Positions 63,452 to 64,000 of a stretch of 64,000 nucleotides of DNA are shown here, piece after piece. A model generated the notes under the pieces. That model was not told where the DNA came from, searched no databases, and saw nothing but the letters and a program-made list of their open reading frames with translations. Source of the stretch: Muribaculum intestinale (GTDB lineage Bacteria > Bacteroidota > Bacteroidia > Bacteroidales > Muribaculaceae); NCBI RefSeq assembly GCF_002201515.1, contig NZ_CP021421.1:248001-312000 (forward strand), written 5' to 3'. Position numbers and translations under genes: made by a program. The stretch's first letter is position 1, and the number at the start of each line of letters is the position of its first letter.

Positions 63452-63609
63452 GATTTTATCTCCTATTATTAAGTAGTCTATAAAGTTACAACAAATTTCC
63501 GAGACTTTTGGATTATCTCTTCGGATTTCTTGCCAAAATATCGCGGTAAAGCCATTTTATAGTTCACAAAGAGTGTTACGAGAATGTTCCGAACCCACTT
63601 AACGGTGTT
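63452..63609. other. Intergenic region left of the TonB receptor gene
   Basis: Contains on the minus strand TAACTTTA about 35 bases before the 56-codon gene, a weak -7 candidate for the toxin-antitoxin-like pair. Nothing else is recognised. Confidence 0.35.
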
Positions 63610-64000
63610 TCAAAAATCCACGGTAAGCCTCACATTGAGCTGGCGACGCGTAAGATAGTTGGGCACAGCATACTGAAGCTCGTTTACATCAGTTACCCAA
63701 TAGTAGGAACTGACATTGGATATGTCAAACAGGTTGAAGCAATCCAGTCCAAGCCACACAGCCTTAAAGTGGCGCCATACACCGCTACGGCTCTCGCCCT
63801 CCTTGAGCGGAGGGAGCAACGCATACGACGCACCCAGATCGACGCGCTTGTAGGCAGGCGTTCGGAAATATCCCCTGTCGCGGGTCGAGCGCGGAGCTGT
63901 AGCGGGGAGGCCGTCCATGAATATGCCGCGCAGACTAAATTTGAGCCTCGGTATGCGCGGGAAGTAATCGGTAAAGTACAGGGCCACACTGTAGCGCCGG
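63610..64000 (-). CDS. TonB-dependent receptor, C-terminal part (N-terminus beyond the window)
   Basis: About 130 residues visible, open to the right edge; the frame continues upstream as RRYSVALYFTDYFPR, so no start lies in the window. Alternating beta-strands, the pattern FRTPAYKRVDLGASYAL and the terminal YLTRRQLNVRLTVDF with a closing aromatic residue are typical of the last strands of an outer-membrane receptor barrel (FKAVWLGLDCFNLFDISNVSSYYWV). Substrate unknown. Confidence 0.9.
   Translation of the reverse strand, partial: RRYSVALYFTDYFPRIPRLKFSLRGIFMDGLPATAPRSTRDRGYFRTPAYKRVDLGASYALLPPLKEGESRSGVWRHFKAVWLGLDCFNLFDISNVSSYYWVTDVNELQYAVPNYLTRRQLNVRLTVDF

Overview
The window looks like a Bacteroidales chromosome, most likely a gut Muribaculaceae (Duncaniella/Muribaculum-like) strain. 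The evidence is a moderately GC-rich coding style, weak Shine-Dalgarno sequences, repeated Bacteroidetes-type promoters (-33 TTTG, about 19-21 nt, -7 TAnnTTTG), a GT3-type glycogen synthase, CydAB with DUF4492, a PorU-like sortase, bacterial lipoproteins and TonB-dependent receptor remains. The genus assignment is inference from gene content; no 16S rRNA is present.

Layout. 1-5.3 kb: 5'-part of a GH20 hexosaminidase (runs off the left edge), a TPR/PD40 protein overlapping a histidinol-phosphatase-like PHP protein, metA, and a sugar O-acetyltransferase. 5.3-8.5 kb: flippase-like UPF0104 protein, an ion channel with an altered selectivity filter, and a lipoprotein. 8.9-16.4 kb: information-processing genes (two identical tRNA-Glu genes bracketing rpsT; glyS; dnaX; fmt; rpmA-rplU) with lemA and an FKBP lipoprotein. 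16.5-27.9 kb: DUF362 protein, ruvC with DUF4286 and a GYF/CD225 protein, a GT2, dsbD, a pseudouridine synthase, topA, an MFS exporter and rex. 28.5-34.2 kb: porU and an agmatine-to-putrescine pair (aguA, aguB).

35.1-42.0 kb holds a complete urease locus, ureA-ureB-ureC-ureE-ureF-ureG-ureD followed by a urea transporter: uptake of urea, the nickel enzyme, and all four maturation factors. 42-49 kb has gpmA, crcB, and a glucan cluster (glgP, GT3 glycogen synthase, ROK glucokinase). 49.6-52.8 kb is the cytochrome bd oxidase operon. 52.8-58.9 kb has tamB and a DUF418 membrane protein.

58.9-63.5 kb is the mobile and accessory part: an intact ISAs1-family element with terminal inverted repeats and a 9-bp target duplication; a three-element array (miniature element, IS5-family IS, second miniature element), each separated by TTA; a LuxR-type regulator; and a GNAT toxin/small antitoxin-like pair. 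The right edge holds the C-terminus of a TonB-dependent receptor.

The most interesting non-genic signal is a family of small TNA-flanked elements (about 23.06-23.41, 42.03-42.15, 60.78-60.94 and 61.82-61.98 kb, plus fragments). At three loci the flanking TAA/TTA is exactly the stop codon of a gene that is followed by a co-directional gene. Three copies carry a 43-nt core of constant length whose central hairpin changes sequence while keeping its pairing, which suggests a conserved nucleic-acid structure.
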